Assembly: GCA_964401045.1 (NCBI GenBank)
Contig: CAYNXB010000001.1
Span: 32,978 to 96,977, forward strand
From: CAYNXB01 sp964401045
Lineage (GTDB): Bacteria > Pseudomonadota > Alphaproteobacteria > Sphingomonadales > Sphingomonadaceae
DNA: 64,000 nucleotides
Direction of reading: 5' to 3'
Shown: positions 32,875 to 43,340 of the stretch, in pieces
Numbering within the stretch: position 1 is the first letter of the stretch
Layout: each line of letters starts with the position of its first letter
Position numbers and translations under genes: made by a program
Notes under the pieces: model-generated
Told to the model about the DNA's origin: nothing
What the model saw: the letters and a program-made list of their open reading frames with translations, nothing else
Database searches by the model: none

Positions 32875-33309
32875 CTATTGGGCGAGGCGGTAGGTGAGGG
32901 TGCCCGAGGCGAGCGTCACGTCGAGGTAGTAGGCCGCGCCGCTTTCGCCGTCCTCGGCCACCGGCTCGCACGCGTTGCCCGTGAATGCAGCCCACGGCAG
33001 GCCGCCGGAAGTGAGCGGCAGCTTGGTTGTCCCGCCATCGATCGAGCGCTGGACGGTGACCGTGCCGGTCCAGGTGCCCGAGAGCGAGAGCCAGATCGCG
33101 CGTCCTGGGGCCGGATCGAACGGGCCGACCACCCCGCTGGCCGAAAGCGACCCCGTGATCGGCGTGCTGGTCTCGGGCGCGGCCGGCGCAACCGTTACCG
33201 GCAGCGGATTTGCGGCGTCGACCACCAGGCCGTTGCCCTCGCCATCGGCAAAGGCGACGGCGAACGGCGGATAGTAAGCGGCGGGGGCGTGGATAGGCAG
33301 GTCTGACAT
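32875..33309 (-). CDS. Phage- or GTA-like structural protein, 144 residues
   Basis: The opening L-P-I-H-A-P-A-A-Y-Y-P-P, the middle A-I-W-L-S-L-S-G-T-W-T-G-T-V-T-V-Q-R-S-I-D-G-G and the repeat-like beta pattern resemble small tail-associated proteins that sphingomonad genomes carry near phage or gene-transfer-agent genes. No signal peptide. It is the last gene on the minus strand after a glycosyltransferase, separated by 68 AT-rich bases that could hold its own promoter. No other phage gene is near. The family assignment is from memory and tentative. Confidence 0.6.
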   Translation of the reverse strand: MSDLPIHAPAAYYPPFAVAFADGEGNGLVVDAANPLPVTVAPAAPETSTPITGSLSASGVVGPFDPAPGRAIWLSLSGTWTGTVTVQRSIDGGTTKLPLTSGGLPWAAFTGNACEPVAEDGESGAAYYLDVTLASGTLTYRLAQ

Positions 33310-33377
33310 GGTGCGATTCCCGATTCGATTGGTACGAACCAGAAAATAACCAAATAGGTTAGTGTAGGAAAGTTGAT

Positions 33378-34598
33378 TTACCGATTTGAGATAAAGTCGT
33401 CGGCCTGATCGACGAACCGGGAAAGAATTGCGCCCCTGCTCCAGCGCTGCTCGGCCCGCTCGCGCGCGGCCTTGCCGAGAGCCCGGCGGCGCGGTTCGTC
33501 GTCGATCAGAGTCTCGATCGCAACCGCCACTCCCCACGCGTCGCCGGGCGCGACCGCGACCCCGCACACGGCGACTTCATCGGCGATCCCCGTTCCCGGC
33601 GCCGCGGTCGCCACCACCGGGCGTCCTGAGGCGAGCATGTTGGCGAGCTTAGACGGCAGTACCAGGTCTGCGGCGCCGGCCAGTTGCGGCAGCAGGTGGA
33701 CGCTGGGGAGGCCGAGCAATTCGCTGAGCCGTTCGCGCGGTTGCAGGTCGTGCAGCGTCACATTGGGTAGCCCATCCGCGAGCCGTTCGAGGTTCGCGCG
33801 GTTAGGCCCCTCGCCGCAGATCACGAACGCGATATCCTTGCGATGCGCGAGCAGGCGCGCCGCCTCGAGGACGATCTCGATCCCCTGCTTGTTGGCGATA
33901 TTGCCCGAATAGAGCGCGATGTGCGGCGCGGCCAGGCCCCACTCCGCACGATAGGGTGAAGGGCCTGTCAGGGGCCGGATCGCATCGACCTCGGCCCAGT
34001 TGCGCAGCTCGATCACCCGTTCGGGCTCGACCCCCTTGGCTATGAGCCGGGCGCACATCTGCGGGCTGATCGTGCTTACCCGATCGAAGCTGCGCAACAC
34101 GCGCCGCTCGAACGCCGCCGCCAGCCGCCCGAAAAACCCGTTCGAAACGAGCCCCGTCGCCTGCGCGGCCTCCAGCTCGAAGTCCTGCACGTGCAGCCAC
34201 GCCTTCGCGCCGGCGAGCCGCGCGGCCAGGAGCGCCACCGGCGCCGCGATCAGCGACGGCGCGACTGTCATCACCAGCTCCGGGCGTCGCGACGAACGGC
34301 GAAGCATCGGCGCGAGGCTTGCGGCGGCGAACGACAGGTGATGGAGGATGCGCCGCATGCCTGTCGGGCGCTTCGGGACGTACAGCGGACAGCGGACGAG
34401 TTGCACGCCGTCTTCCTCGGAGCGTCGCCACCCCCCGCGATAATCCGCCAGAACGTGCCATTGCGGATAATAGGGCTGCCCCACCACTGCATCGGCCTCG
34501 TTGCCCTCGGCAACCCAGCTTTGCAGGAGCCCGGCGCTGTAGGGCCCGATACCAATCTCTTCCGGAGCGTAATTGATACCGAGGAATAGCAACCGCAT
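33378..34598 (-). CDS. WcaI-like group 4/GT-B glycosyltransferase
   Basis: 406 residues with a two-Rossmann GT-B layout: N-terminal L-G-I-N-Y-A-P-E-E-I-G-I-G-P-Y-S, as in colanic acid WcaI and relatives, H-V-Q-D-F-E near residue 139, and a C-terminal GT1-type donor site (Y-S-G-N-I; V-I-C-G-E-G-P-N; L-P-Q-L-A-G-A-A-D-L-V-L-P-S-K-L). It would transfer a sugar, plausibly fucose from GDP-fucose, to a lipid-linked oligosaccharide at the inner membrane. ATG 34598 is 4 bases after the fcl stop, so they are co-transcribed. The specific linkage cannot be told. Confidence 0.9.
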   Translation of the reverse strand: MRLLFLGINYAPEEIGIGPYSAGLLQSWVAEGNEADAVVGQPYYPQWHVLADYRGGWRRSEEDGVQLVRCPLYVPKRPTGMRRILHHLSFAAASLAPMLRRSSRRPELVMTVAPSLIAAPVALLAARLAGAKAWLHVQDFELEAAQATGLVSNGFFGRLAAAFERRVLRSFDRVSTISPQMCARLIAKGVEPERVIELRNWAEVDAIRPLTGPSPYRAEWGLAAPHIALYSGNIANKQGIEIVLEAARLLAHRKDIAFVICGEGPNRANLERLADGLPNVTLHDLQPRERLSELLGLPSVHLLPQLAGAADLVLPSKLANMLASGRPVVATAAPGTGIADEVAVCGVAVAPGDAWGVAVAIETLIDDEPRRRALGKAARERAEQRWSRGAILSRFVDQADDFISNR

Positions 34599-34602
34599 TG
34601 GT

Positions 34603-35535
34603 TCAGGTCTGGTGGTCGAGGAACCAGCGGTAGGTCGCCGCGACGCCGTCCTCCAGCCCGATCCGGGGCGACCAGCCCATCGCATTGAGGCGGGCCGAAT
34701 CCATCAGCTTGCGCGGGGTGCCGTCCGGCTTCGAAGCGTCGCGCTCGATCGTGCCACCGAAGCCCACCGTGCGCGCGACCAGCTCCGCCAGTGCGATAAT
34801 CGCGACGTCGCTGCCGAAGCCGACGTTGACGTGCTCGTCGCCCGAATAGTGCTGCATCAGGAACACGCAGGCATCGGCGAGATCGTCGACATGGAGGAAC
34901 TCGCGCCGGGGGGTGCCGCTGCCCCAGATCGTGAACGCGCCCGCGCCTGCCAGCTTCGCCTCATGCACCTTGCGGATCAGCGCTGGCAGCACGTGGCTGC
35001 TCGCGAGGTCGAAATTGTCACCCGGGCCGTAAAGGTTGGTCGGCATCGCCGAGATGAAGTCGCAGCCATGCTGGCGGCGATAGGCCTGGGCGAGTTTGAT
35101 CCCGGCGATCTTGGCAATCGCGTACCATTCGTTGGTCGGTTCGAGCGGTCCGGTCAGCAGCGCGTCCTCACGGATCGGCTGCTCGGCGAACTTCGGGTAA
35201 ATGCACGACGAGCCGAGGAACAGCAGCTTGGCGACCTTGGCGCGGAACGCCGCCTCGATCACGTTCGCCTCGATCATCAGGTTGTCGTAGAGGAAATCGG
35301 CCGGATAGCTGTCGTTGGCGAGGATGCCGCCGACCCTTGCCGCGGCGAGGAACACCGCGTCGGGCGTCTCGCGCGCGAACCACGCGCGCGTCGCCGCCTG
35401 GTCGATCAGGTCGAGCTCATTCCGCCCGGCCGTGAGCACGTCGCAGCCCTCGCTCGCCAGCCGCCGCACGATCGCCGAACCGACCATCCCGCGATGCCCG
35501 GCGACGAACACGCGCTTGCCCTTCAGGTCAAACAT
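34603..35535 (-). CDS. fcl: GDP-L-fucose synthase
   Basis: 310 residues, the bifunctional epimerase/reductase that turns GDP-4-keto-6-deoxymannose into GDP-L-fucose with NADPH. Seen: V-A-G-H-R-G-M-V-G-S-A (cofactor loop), S-S-C-I-Y-P (catalytic Ser and adjacent Cys), Y-A-I-A-K (Tyr and Lys of the active site), P-T-N-L-Y-G-P-G-D-N-F and the R-R-E-F-L-H-V-D-D-L block. All are standard for Fcl/WcaG. It lies downstream of gmd, which supplies the substrate. The start at 35535 overlaps the end of a broken gene by 8 bases. Confidence 0.96.
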   Translation of the reverse strand: MFDLKGKRVFVAGHRGMVGSAIVRRLASEGCDVLTAGRNELDLIDQAATRAWFARETPDAVFLAAARVGGILANDSYPADFLYDNLMIEANVIEAAFRAKVAKLLFLGSSCIYPKFAEQPIREDALLTGPLEPTNEWYAIAKIAGIKLAQAYRRQHGCDFISAMPTNLYGPGDNFDLASSHVLPALIRKVHEAKLAGAGAFTIWGSGTPRREFLHVDDLADACVFLMQHYSGDEHVNVGFGSDVAIIALAELVARTVGFGGTIERDASKPDGTPRKLMDSARLNAMGWSPRIGLEDGVAATYRWFLDHQT

Positions 35536-35899
35536 CGGCCTGAGCCACCGCAGGTTCCGGAACCGGTTGTCGTTCGCGCATCCGGTCCGGTGCGAAACGC
35601 GCCTGGCGCTCGCCAAGCCGGCCCGGCGCTTCCTCGCCATAGGCGAGTCTGGCCGGCTCACCCCTTAGCAGGCGTTCGAGGTTCCGCGGGGCGTTGAGGA
35701 AACGATGGGTCATATAACCGCCGCCGCGCGGCTCGCAGAGGACGTCGTAATGCGTCACCGCGAATCTGGTCCGGGCGAGATGGGTAGGCGAGACCGCTGC
35801 GATCTTGTCGAATCCCACCTCCCGCGCACTCGCACACAATCTCTGCCCCTTGCGGTTGCGCCCGTCGGCGTACGTCAGCAGGAAGGTGATCGGCTTCAT
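35528..35899 (-). pseudogene. Truncated glycosyltransferase-like gene inside the fucose operon
   Basis: 123 codons. Residues 1-60 (F-L-L-T-Y-A-D-G-R-N-R, then F-D-K-I-A-A-V-S-P-T-H-L and P-R-G-G-G-Y) match the start of a family whose members continue G-Y-W-x-W-K-P and run to about 250 residues. Here the sequence changes right at the G-G-G-Y and the remaining 62 residues are Arg/Pro-rich with no homology I can see. This looks like a deletion leaving the N-terminal quarter fused to intergenic DNA. An alternative is a genuine short gene coupled to fcl by overlap. Confidence 0.5.
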
Positions 35900-35915
35900 C
35901 GCGGGCGGGTGTTCT

Positions 35916-36980
<1,065 letters not shown>

Positions 36981-37138
36981 ATCGATACTCCTGCTGCGGT
37001 GGCGCGGACCTTGGTCGGCGCCCCGCCGTTTCGCAAGGGGCGATGCCGTCAGTTCATCGTGAGAGCTTTTCACCACGGCGATTTAACCTATCGTGGCGCG
37101 CTTCCGGACTCGATCCGGGCGGAGGGGATTTGCCGAGA

Positions 37139-39229
37139 ATGCCGACAAGTTTGAAGATTCGCATCGCTACGCTGGCTGCCGCGGCCACCTTCATGCTTGC
37201 CGCCTGCGTTGCCGGATCGCCGCGGCCTTCCGCTGCCGTCGATCCGCTCGCCACGCCGGCCGCCGGCGAATGGCCGAGCGACGGGCGCGATTATACCGCG
37301 CAGCGCTTCAGCCCGCTGACGCAGATCGACGCTTCGAACGTCGCCCAGCTGGGGCTCGCGTGGTTCGATCAGTATGACACCTTCCGCGGGGTCGAGGCGA
37401 CGCCGGTCTATGCCGATGGGGTGCTTTACAACACCCTGCCGTTCAACATCACCGTCGCTTATGACGCCAGGACCGGCGCCAAGCTGTGGACCTACGATCC
37501 GAAGGTCCCGCGCGAGATGGGCCGCTACGCCTGCTGCGAGCCCGATGCGCGCGGCCTCGCGCTGTGGGGTGACCGGGTGATCATCGCCACGCTCGACGGC
37601 CGGCTGATCGCGCTCGACAAGGCGAGCGGCAAGCCGATCTGGACCGCGCAGACCTTCGACAATTCGATGCCCTACACCATCACCGGCGCGCCGCGGGTGT
37701 TCGGGGACATGGTGGTGGTCGGCCAGTCGGGCGGCGACCTCGGCGTGCGCGGGTTCGTCTCCGCGTGGGACGTGCGCACCGGGGCCAAGCGGTGGAAGTT
37801 CTTCCTCACGCCCAATCCCGAGGACAGGCCCGACGGCGAAGCCTCTGACCCGATCATGTCGATGATCCGCAAGACCTGGTCCGACGAGGGCATGTGGAAG
37901 CAGCTCGGCGGCGGCGCGAACCCGTGGGATTCGATCGCCTATGATCCCGATCTCGACCTGGTCTACGTCGGCACCGGCAACGCCAGCCCGCATACCCGGT
38001 TCTATCGGTCCAACGATACCGGCGACAACCTGTTCGTGTGCTCGATCGTCGCCCTCCACGGCAAGGACGGCAGCTACGCCTGGCACTACCAGATGGTCCC
38101 GGGAGAGGAGTGGGACTACACCTGCACCAGCTCGATCATCCAGGCGGACCTGACGATCGGCGGCAAGCAGCGCAAGGTGCTGATGCAGGCGCCGAAGGAC
38201 GGGTTTTTCTACGTGCTTGACCGGGCGACCGGAAAGCTGATCAGCGCCAAGCCGCATGTGAAGGTCAACTGGACGCTCGGCCTCGATGAGAACGGCCGGC
38301 CGATCGACAATCCGGCGGCGCGCTACACGGAGCAGCCCGCGCTGGTCTATCCGGGCCCCGGCGGCGCACACAACTGGTTCCCGATGGCGTTCAGCCCCAA
38401 GACCGGGCTCGCCTACTTCCCCGCCTATCAGTCCGCCCTGGTCTACGCCCGGCAGCCGGACTGGAAGCCGCAGCCGTTCCGCTCGAACAGCGGTTGGGGC
38501 GGCTATTCCGGCGAGGCGCTCAAGAAGCGGATGGAGTTGCAGAAGATCGGCGACGCCGACGAGAAGGCCATGCTCACCGCATGGGATCCGGTGACCCAGA
38601 AGCTCGCCTGGCAAGTGCCGCTGCCGCGCCACGGCAACGGCGGGGTGTTCGTCACTGCCAGCGACCTGGTGTTCGAAGGCACCACCAAGCAGACTTTCGC
38701 CGCGTTCGACGCGCGCACCGGCAAAGTGCTGTGGGAGTATCCGACCCAGAGCGCGCCGGTCGCGGGGGGGATCACCTACATGGTCGACGGCGTGCAATAT
38801 GTCGCGATCAACGCCGGCTGGGGCGGCGGCGCGGCACAGATCGAGCGCGGCGCGGGCATCGAGTTGCCGCGCGCGGCGGCGCGCCTCCTGGTGTTCAGGC
38901 TCGGCGGCGATCTCAAGCTGCCGCCGCTCGCCAAGGCCGAGCCGATCCCCAATCCGCCGCCACTCCGCGCCACGGAAGATCAGGTCCAGCGCGGCGCGCA
39001 GCTATTCGCCGAAACCTGCTCGGGGTGCCACGGCCGCCAGGCGATCGGCGGGGTCAAGGACTTGCGCCACATGACGGCCGAGACCCACGCCAAGTTCAGC
39101 GACATCGTGCTCAAGGGCATCTATGTCGAGAAAGGCATGGCCAGCTTCGCCGACCTGCTCAACCAGCAGCAGGTGGACGACATCCATGCGTACCTGATCG
39201 CACGCGCGAACGAAGACTGGGGGGAGTAG
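37139..39229 (+). CDS. PQQ-dependent dehydrogenase with C-terminal cytochrome c (type II quinohaemoprotein)
   Basis: 696 residues. Signal peptide with lipobox L-A-A-C23, so it is probably a periplasm-facing lipoprotein. An eight-bladed PQQ propeller fills about 45-590, with the vicinal cysteines C132-C133 of PQQ alcohol dehydrogenases and W-D326-Y-T328. Lanthanide enzymes have Asp two residues after the catalytic Asp; here it is Thr, which points to calcium. A class I cytochrome c domain follows with C627-S-G-C630-H631. Electrons would pass from alcohol or sugar to PQQ to haem. TTG 37130, nearer GGAGGGG, is an alternative start. No PQQ synthesis genes are in the window. Confidence 0.93.
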   Translation: MPTSLKIRIATLAAAATFMLAACVAGSPRPSAAVDPLATPAAGEWPSDGRDYTAQRFSPLTQIDASNVAQLGLAWFDQYDTFRGVEATPVYADGVLYNTLPFNITVAYDARTGAKLWTYDPKVPREMGRYACCEPDARGLALWGDRVIIATLDGRLIALDKASGKPIWTAQTFDNSMPYTITGAPRVFGDMVVVGQSGGDLGVRGFVSAWDVRTGAKRWKFFLTPNPEDRPDGEASDPIMSMIRKTWSDEGMWKQLGGGANPWDSIAYDPDLDLVYVGTGNASPHTRFYRSNDTGDNLFVCSIVALHGKDGSYAWHYQMVPGEEWDYTCTSSIIQADLTIGGKQRKVLMQAPKDGFFYVLDRATGKLISAKPHVKVNWTLGLDENGRPIDNPAARYTEQPALVYPGPGGAHNWFPMAFSPKTGLAYFPAYQSALVYARQPDWKPQPFRSNSGWGGYSGEALKKRMELQKIGDADEKAMLTAWDPVTQKLAWQVPLPRHGNGGVFVTASDLVFEGTTKQTFAAFDARTGKVLWEYPTQSAPVAGGITYMVDGVQYVAINAGWGGGAAQIERGAGIELPRAAARLLVFRLGGDLKLPPLAKAEPIPNPPPLRATEDQVQRGAQLFAETCSGCHGRQAIGGVKDLRHMTAETHAKFSDIVLKGIYVEKGMASFADLLNQQQVDDIHAYLIARANEDWGE

Positions 39230-39231
39230 CC

Positions 39232-40122
39232 ATGAAGCCGCTGCAGCTCGGCCGGATGCGGGTCCACAAGGTCCACGAGATGGACAGCCCGGTGCCGCTG
39301 CTCAGCCAGCTTCCCGGCGCCACGCGCGAGGACATGCTGCGGCTGATGCAGTGGTACGACCAGCCGGACGAGATCTTCGCCGATCCCGAAGCCAGCTTCA
39401 TGACCTTCTCGGTCCACAGCTGGGTGATCGAACTCGACGGCCAGACGATCCTGATCGACACCTGCTGCGGCAATCACAAGGATCGGCTGGTGCCGGAGGT
39501 CAGCGGGCTGGAGACGCGCTACCTCGAGAACCTCAGGGCCGCAGGCTTTGCGCCTGAGGACATCGACATCGTCATGTGCACCCACCTGCACTTCGACCAT
39601 GTCGGCTGGAACACCCGGCTCGACAACGGCAAGTGGGTGCCGACCTTCCGCAACGCGCGCTACGTGTTCGGGCGCAAGGACTACGAGTATTTCATCGCCA
39701 ATCCGGAGGGCGAGGAAGTCCACGCCCAGGCGTTCCTCGATTCGATCGTGCCGGTGATGGAAGCCGGGCAGGGCGAGATCGTCGAGGCCGATTTCTGCGC
39801 CTACCGCGAGATCGGCGACGGCATATGGCTCGAGCCCGCGTTTGGCCATTCGCCCGGCTGCTGCACGGTCAACGCCAAGGCTGACGGGCCGCCCGCGCTG
39901 TTCTGGGGCGATGTGATCCACCATCCGCTGATGCTGATCCGCCACGACCTGCCGTTCGCGTTCGATGCGGACGGCAAAGTCGCTTGCGACGTGCGCAAGG
40001 CGACGCTCGAGCGCGCGGCGGAGGAGGGTCTGCTGTGCTTCCCCGCGCACTTCCGCCGGACTTCGGCTGGCCACGTCATTCGCGATGGCGATGCGTTCAG
40101 GTACGAGTTCGTCGCGAGCTGA
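39232..40122 (+). CDS. MBL-fold metallo-hydrolase
   Basis: 296 residues with the metallo-beta-lactamase metal site T-H-L-H-F-D-H (about 120-126), a later G-H-S-P-G and W-G-D for the remaining ligands, and H near the C-terminus. Two Zn or Fe ions are expected. The layout recalls lactonase-like members that open N-acyl lactones or other esters. It starts 2 bases after the PQQ dehydrogenase stop with GGGGAG upstream, so the two are co-translated. A dehydrogenase making lactones and a hydrolase opening them would be a natural pair; that link is inference. Confidence 0.9.
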   Translation: MKPLQLGRMRVHKVHEMDSPVPLLSQLPGATREDMLRLMQWYDQPDEIFADPEASFMTFSVHSWVIELDGQTILIDTCCGNHKDRLVPEVSGLETRYLENLRAAGFAPEDIDIVMCTHLHFDHVGWNTRLDNGKWVPTFRNARYVFGRKDYEYFIANPEGEEVHAQAFLDSIVPVMEAGQGEIVEADFCAYREIGDGIWLEPAFGHSPGCCTVNAKADGPPALFWGDVIHHPLMLIRHDLPFAFDADGKVACDVRKATLERAAEEGLLCFPAHFRRTSAGHVIRDGDAFRYEFVAS

Positions 40123-40128
40123 TTCCCC

Positions 40129-40144
40129 CTCCCTGTTCAGGGAG
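40129..40144 (+). terminator. Small hairpin after the metallo-hydrolase gene
   Basis: CTCCCT-GTTC-AGGGAG at 40129-40144, seven bases after the stop, perfect 6-bp stem with tetraloop. There is no T-tract on the plus strand, and on the minus strand it is followed by AGGGGGAAT, so termination is uncertain. Confidence 0.3.
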
Positions 40145-40190
40145 AGGACTCCGACTTGATTGCAGATGAAACCGAGTCCAAAGCGCGCTC

Positions 40191-43100
40191 ATGCCGCTCG
40201 ACCGCACCGCGCTGCGCGCCGCCTATCGAATGGAAGAAGCCGCGTGCGTCGAGGCGCGCCTGCGCCAGGCCGCTCCCGCGTCGCAGGTTCATCCCGAAGC
40301 ATCGGCGCTGGCCGCGCGCCTGATCGAGGGCGCGCGGGCGGGGAAGGCCGGCGGGATCGACGCGTTCCTCGTCACGTACGGCCTCGGTACGGAGGAGGGC
40401 ATCGCGCTGATGTGCCTCGCCGAAGCATTGCTCCGCGTGCCGGATGAAGAGACCGCCGATGCCCTGATCCGTGACAAGCTCGCCGGGATCGACTGGGCCG
40501 AGCATCTGGGCGAAAGCAATTCGACTTTCGTCAACGCGGCGACCTTCTCGCTGATGCTGACCGGGCAAGTGCTGCGCGGCGGCACCCGGGCCGATACGGG
40601 ACTGGCGAACAGTCTGCGTCGCGCGGTCGGGCGGCTGGGCGAGCCGGTGATCCGTCAGGCGACGCTCCAGGCGATGCGCATTCTCGGCGGCCAGTTCGTG
40701 TTCGGCCGCACCATGGACGAGGCGCTCAAGCGCGCCGCGCCGGAGCGCAAGCGTGGCCTCACCCATTCGTTCGACATGCTCGGCGAAGCGGCGATGACGT
40801 TTGAGGACGCGGAGCGCTATCGCCAGTCCTACGCCAAGGCGATCGCGCGGCTCGCGCGAGAAGCAAAGGGGGGGATGCGGCGGAGTCCGGGCATCTCGGT
40901 CAAGCTCTCGGCGCTCTATCCGAAGTACGATTTCTACCACGGCGACGCGGCCAGGGCGGCGCTGGTGCCGATGGTGCGCGAGCTGGCGATGGCGGCACGC
41001 GCGGCGGATATCCACTTCACCATCGACGCCGAGGAGGCCGAGCGGCTCGAGCTGTCGCTGGACGTGATCGAGGCGCTGGTGGCCGACGACGCGCTATTTG
41101 CGGGTGGGTGGGAAGGCTTCGGCCTCGCGCTGCAGGCCTACCAGAAGCGCGCCGCGCCGCTGTGCGACTGGATCGCGGCGTTGGCCCGCAAGCACGGCCG
41201 GCGGCTGATGGTACGGCTGGTCAAAGGGGCTTACTGGGACAGCGAAATCAAGCTGAGCCAGGTCGGCGGCTATCCCGACTATCCGGTGTTCACGCGCAAG
41301 ATCGCGACCGATGTTTCGTACCTCGCCTGCGCGGCAAAGCTGCTCGCCGCCGAGGACGCGATCTACCCGGCGTTCGCGACCCATAACGCCTACACCGTCG
41401 GGGCGATCAAGGCGCTGGCGGCGGGCCGGAGTTTCGAATTCCAACGCCTCCACGGGATGGGCGAGGACGTCTACGAAGTGCTTGCAAGGGAGGAAGGGGA
41501 TCGCCAGACGCCGGTGCGCATCTATGCGCCGGTCGGGGGGCACAAGGACCTGCTCGCCTATCTCGTCCGGCGGCTGCTGGAGAACGGCGCCAACTCGTCG
41601 TTCGTCAACCGCATGGCGGACGCCGAAGTGCCGGTTGCCGAGCTGACCGCCGATCCGGTGCTTGAGCTTGCCGCGCTCGAATCGAAGCGCAATCCGACGA
41701 TCCCATTGCCGGCGGACATCTTCCCTGGACGCGCCAACAGCGCCGGGGTCGATCTCGCCAATGCGACGGTGCGTGAACCGCTGCTTGCCGAGCTGGCAGC
41801 ACTGGAAAACCGCGATTGGGCGGCCGCGCCGACCGCGATTGCAGGGAAGGGCGGGAAGGTTCGCGAAGTTCGCTCGCCGCAGGACAATGCGCGTATCGTC
41901 GGCCAGGCGCTCTATGCGAGCGCGGCCGATGTCGAATTGATGATCGACCGCGCGGTCGAAGCTCAGCCTGCGTGGGATGCGCTTGGCGGCGATGCGCGCG
42001 GCGCGATCCTCGAACGCGCGGCGGACCTGTTCGAAGCGCACACAGCGGAGTTCCTCTCGCTGTGCCGACGCGAGGCGGGCAAGACCGTGCTCGACGGCGT
42101 GCTCGAAGTGCGCGAGGCGGTCGATTTCCTGCGCTATTACGCCGCCGATGCGCGGATGCTGTTTTCGGCCGCGCTGCCACTGCCCGGCCCGACCGGCGAG
42201 GAGAACCGGCTGCGGCTCCACGGCAAGGGCGTGTTCGCGACAATCGCCCCGTGGAACTTCCCGCTCGCGATCTTCACCGGCATGGCGGCAGCGGCGCTCG
42301 CCGCCGGTAACAGTGCGATCGCCAAGCCTGCCGAGCAGACGCCGCTGATGGCCGCGCTCGCGGTCAAATTGCTGCACGGGGCGGGGGTGCCTGACGACGT
42401 GCTCCAGCTCGCTCCGGGCGACGGGAAGGTCGGCGCGCTGCTCACCTCCGATCCGCGCATCGCGGGGGTCGCCTTCACCGGCTCAACTGAGACCGCCCGC
42501 GCGATCAACCGTTCGCTCGCCGCGCGCGACGCGCCGATCGCCACGCTCATCGCCGAAACCGGCGGGCAGAACGCGATGATCGTCGATAGCTCGGCTTTGC
42601 CCGAGCAAGTCACCCGAGACGTCGCCGCGAGCGCGTTCCAGAGCGCCGGCCAGCGCTGCTCGGCGCTGCGTGTGCTCTACCTGCAGGACGATATCTACGA
42701 CGCCACGCTGGCGATGGTGCGCGGCGCCTTCGAGGCACTGGTGGTCGGCGATCCGGCCGCTCTGGAAACCGATGTCGGCCCGGTGATCGACGCCGAGGCC
42801 AAGGCCGCGCTCGACAAACACATCGCCGCGATGAAGCGCGCAGGGCGCAAGGTGTGGCAGCAAAAACTTCCGCCCGCGTGCAAGAACGGCACGTTTGTCG
42901 CCCCCGCTATCGTCGAGATCGAATCCATCGCCGACCTGTCGCGCGAGAACTTCGGCCCGGTGCTGCACGTCGCACGCTTCAGGGCGGATGAGCTCGAACA
43001 AGTCGTCGCTGCCATCAACCAGACCGGATTCGGCCTCACGCTCGGCCTCCACAGCCGGATCGATGCGGTGCGGCGACTGGTCGAGGCGAGGGCGCACGTC

Positions 43101-43292
43101 GGCAACCTCTACGTCAACCGCAACCAGATCGGCGCGGTGGTCGGCAGTCAGCCGTTCGGGGGCGAGGGCCTCTCCGGTACGGGGCCCAAAGCCGGCGGCC
43201 CGCACTACACGCTCCGCTTCGCCACCGAACGGGTGACGACCGTCGACACCACTGCCGCCGGCGGCAACGCCAGCCTGATGGCCGGGGGATAA
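40191..43292 (+). CDS. putA: Bifunctional proline dehydrogenase / P5C dehydrogenase
   Basis: 1033 residues. It oxidises proline to glutamate in two steps with FAD then NAD. The N-terminal half is the PRODH barrel (R-L-V-K-G-A-Y-W-D-S-E near 342-352; F-A-T-H-N-A-Y; F-E-F-Q-R-L-H-G-M-G-E), and the C-terminal half the aldehyde dehydrogenase (A-P-W-N-F-P-L-A; F-T-G-S-T-E; I-A-E-T-G-G-Q-N; catalytic C823 in G-Q-R-C-S). There is no N-terminal ribbon-helix-helix, so it is the short type that does not repress itself. Ribosome binding site weak. It stands alone, with the dcd gene 48 bases downstream. Confidence 0.96.
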   Translation: MPLDRTALRAAYRMEEAACVEARLRQAAPASQVHPEASALAARLIEGARAGKAGGIDAFLVTYGLGTEEGIALMCLAEALLRVPDEETADALIRDKLAGIDWAEHLGESNSTFVNAATFSLMLTGQVLRGGTRADTGLANSLRRAVGRLGEPVIRQATLQAMRILGGQFVFGRTMDEALKRAAPERKRGLTHSFDMLGEAAMTFEDAERYRQSYAKAIARLAREAKGGMRRSPGISVKLSALYPKYDFYHGDAARAALVPMVRELAMAARAADIHFTIDAEEAERLELSLDVIEALVADDALFAGGWEGFGLALQAYQKRAAPLCDWIAALARKHGRRLMVRLVKGAYWDSEIKLSQVGGYPDYPVFTRKIATDVSYLACAAKLLAAEDAIYPAFATHNAYTVGAIKALAAGRSFEFQRLHGMGEDVYEVLAREEGDRQTPVRIYAPVGGHKDLLAYLVRRLLENGANSSFVNRMADAEVPVAELTADPVLELAALESKRNPTIPLPADIFPGRANSAGVDLANATVREPLLAELAALENRDWAAAPTAIAGKGGKVREVRSPQDNARIVGQALYASAADVELMIDRAVEAQPAWDALGGDARGAILERAADLFEAHTAEFLSLCRREAGKTVLDGVLEVREAVDFLRYYAADARMLFSAALPLPGPTGEENRLRLHGKGVFATIAPWNFPLAIFTGMAAAALAAGNSAIAKPAEQTPLMAALAVKLLHGAGVPDDVLQLAPGDGKVGALLTSDPRIAGVAFTGSTETARAINRSLAARDAPIATLIAETGGQNAMIVDSSALPEQVTRDVAASAFQSAGQRCSALRVLYLQDDIYDATLAMVRGAFEALVVGDPAALETDVGPVIDAEAKAALDKHIAAMKRAGRKVWQQKLPPACKNGTFVAPAIVEIESIADLSRENFGPVLHVARFRADELEQVVAAINQTGFGLTLGLHSRIDAVRRLVEARAHVGNLYVNRNQIGAVVGSQPFGGEGLSGTGPKAGGPHYTLRFATERVTTVDTTAAGGNASLMAGG

Positions 43293-43340
43293 GTCGCTGG
43301 CCGCCTTGCCCTACCAGCGTCAGTCCGGAATCTCCCCTGC

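Noticed and set aside
38114..38122. Lanthanide-dependent class for the PQQ dehydrogenase
   Set aside because: The residue two after the catalytic Asp326 is Thr328, not Asp, so the calcium class fits better.
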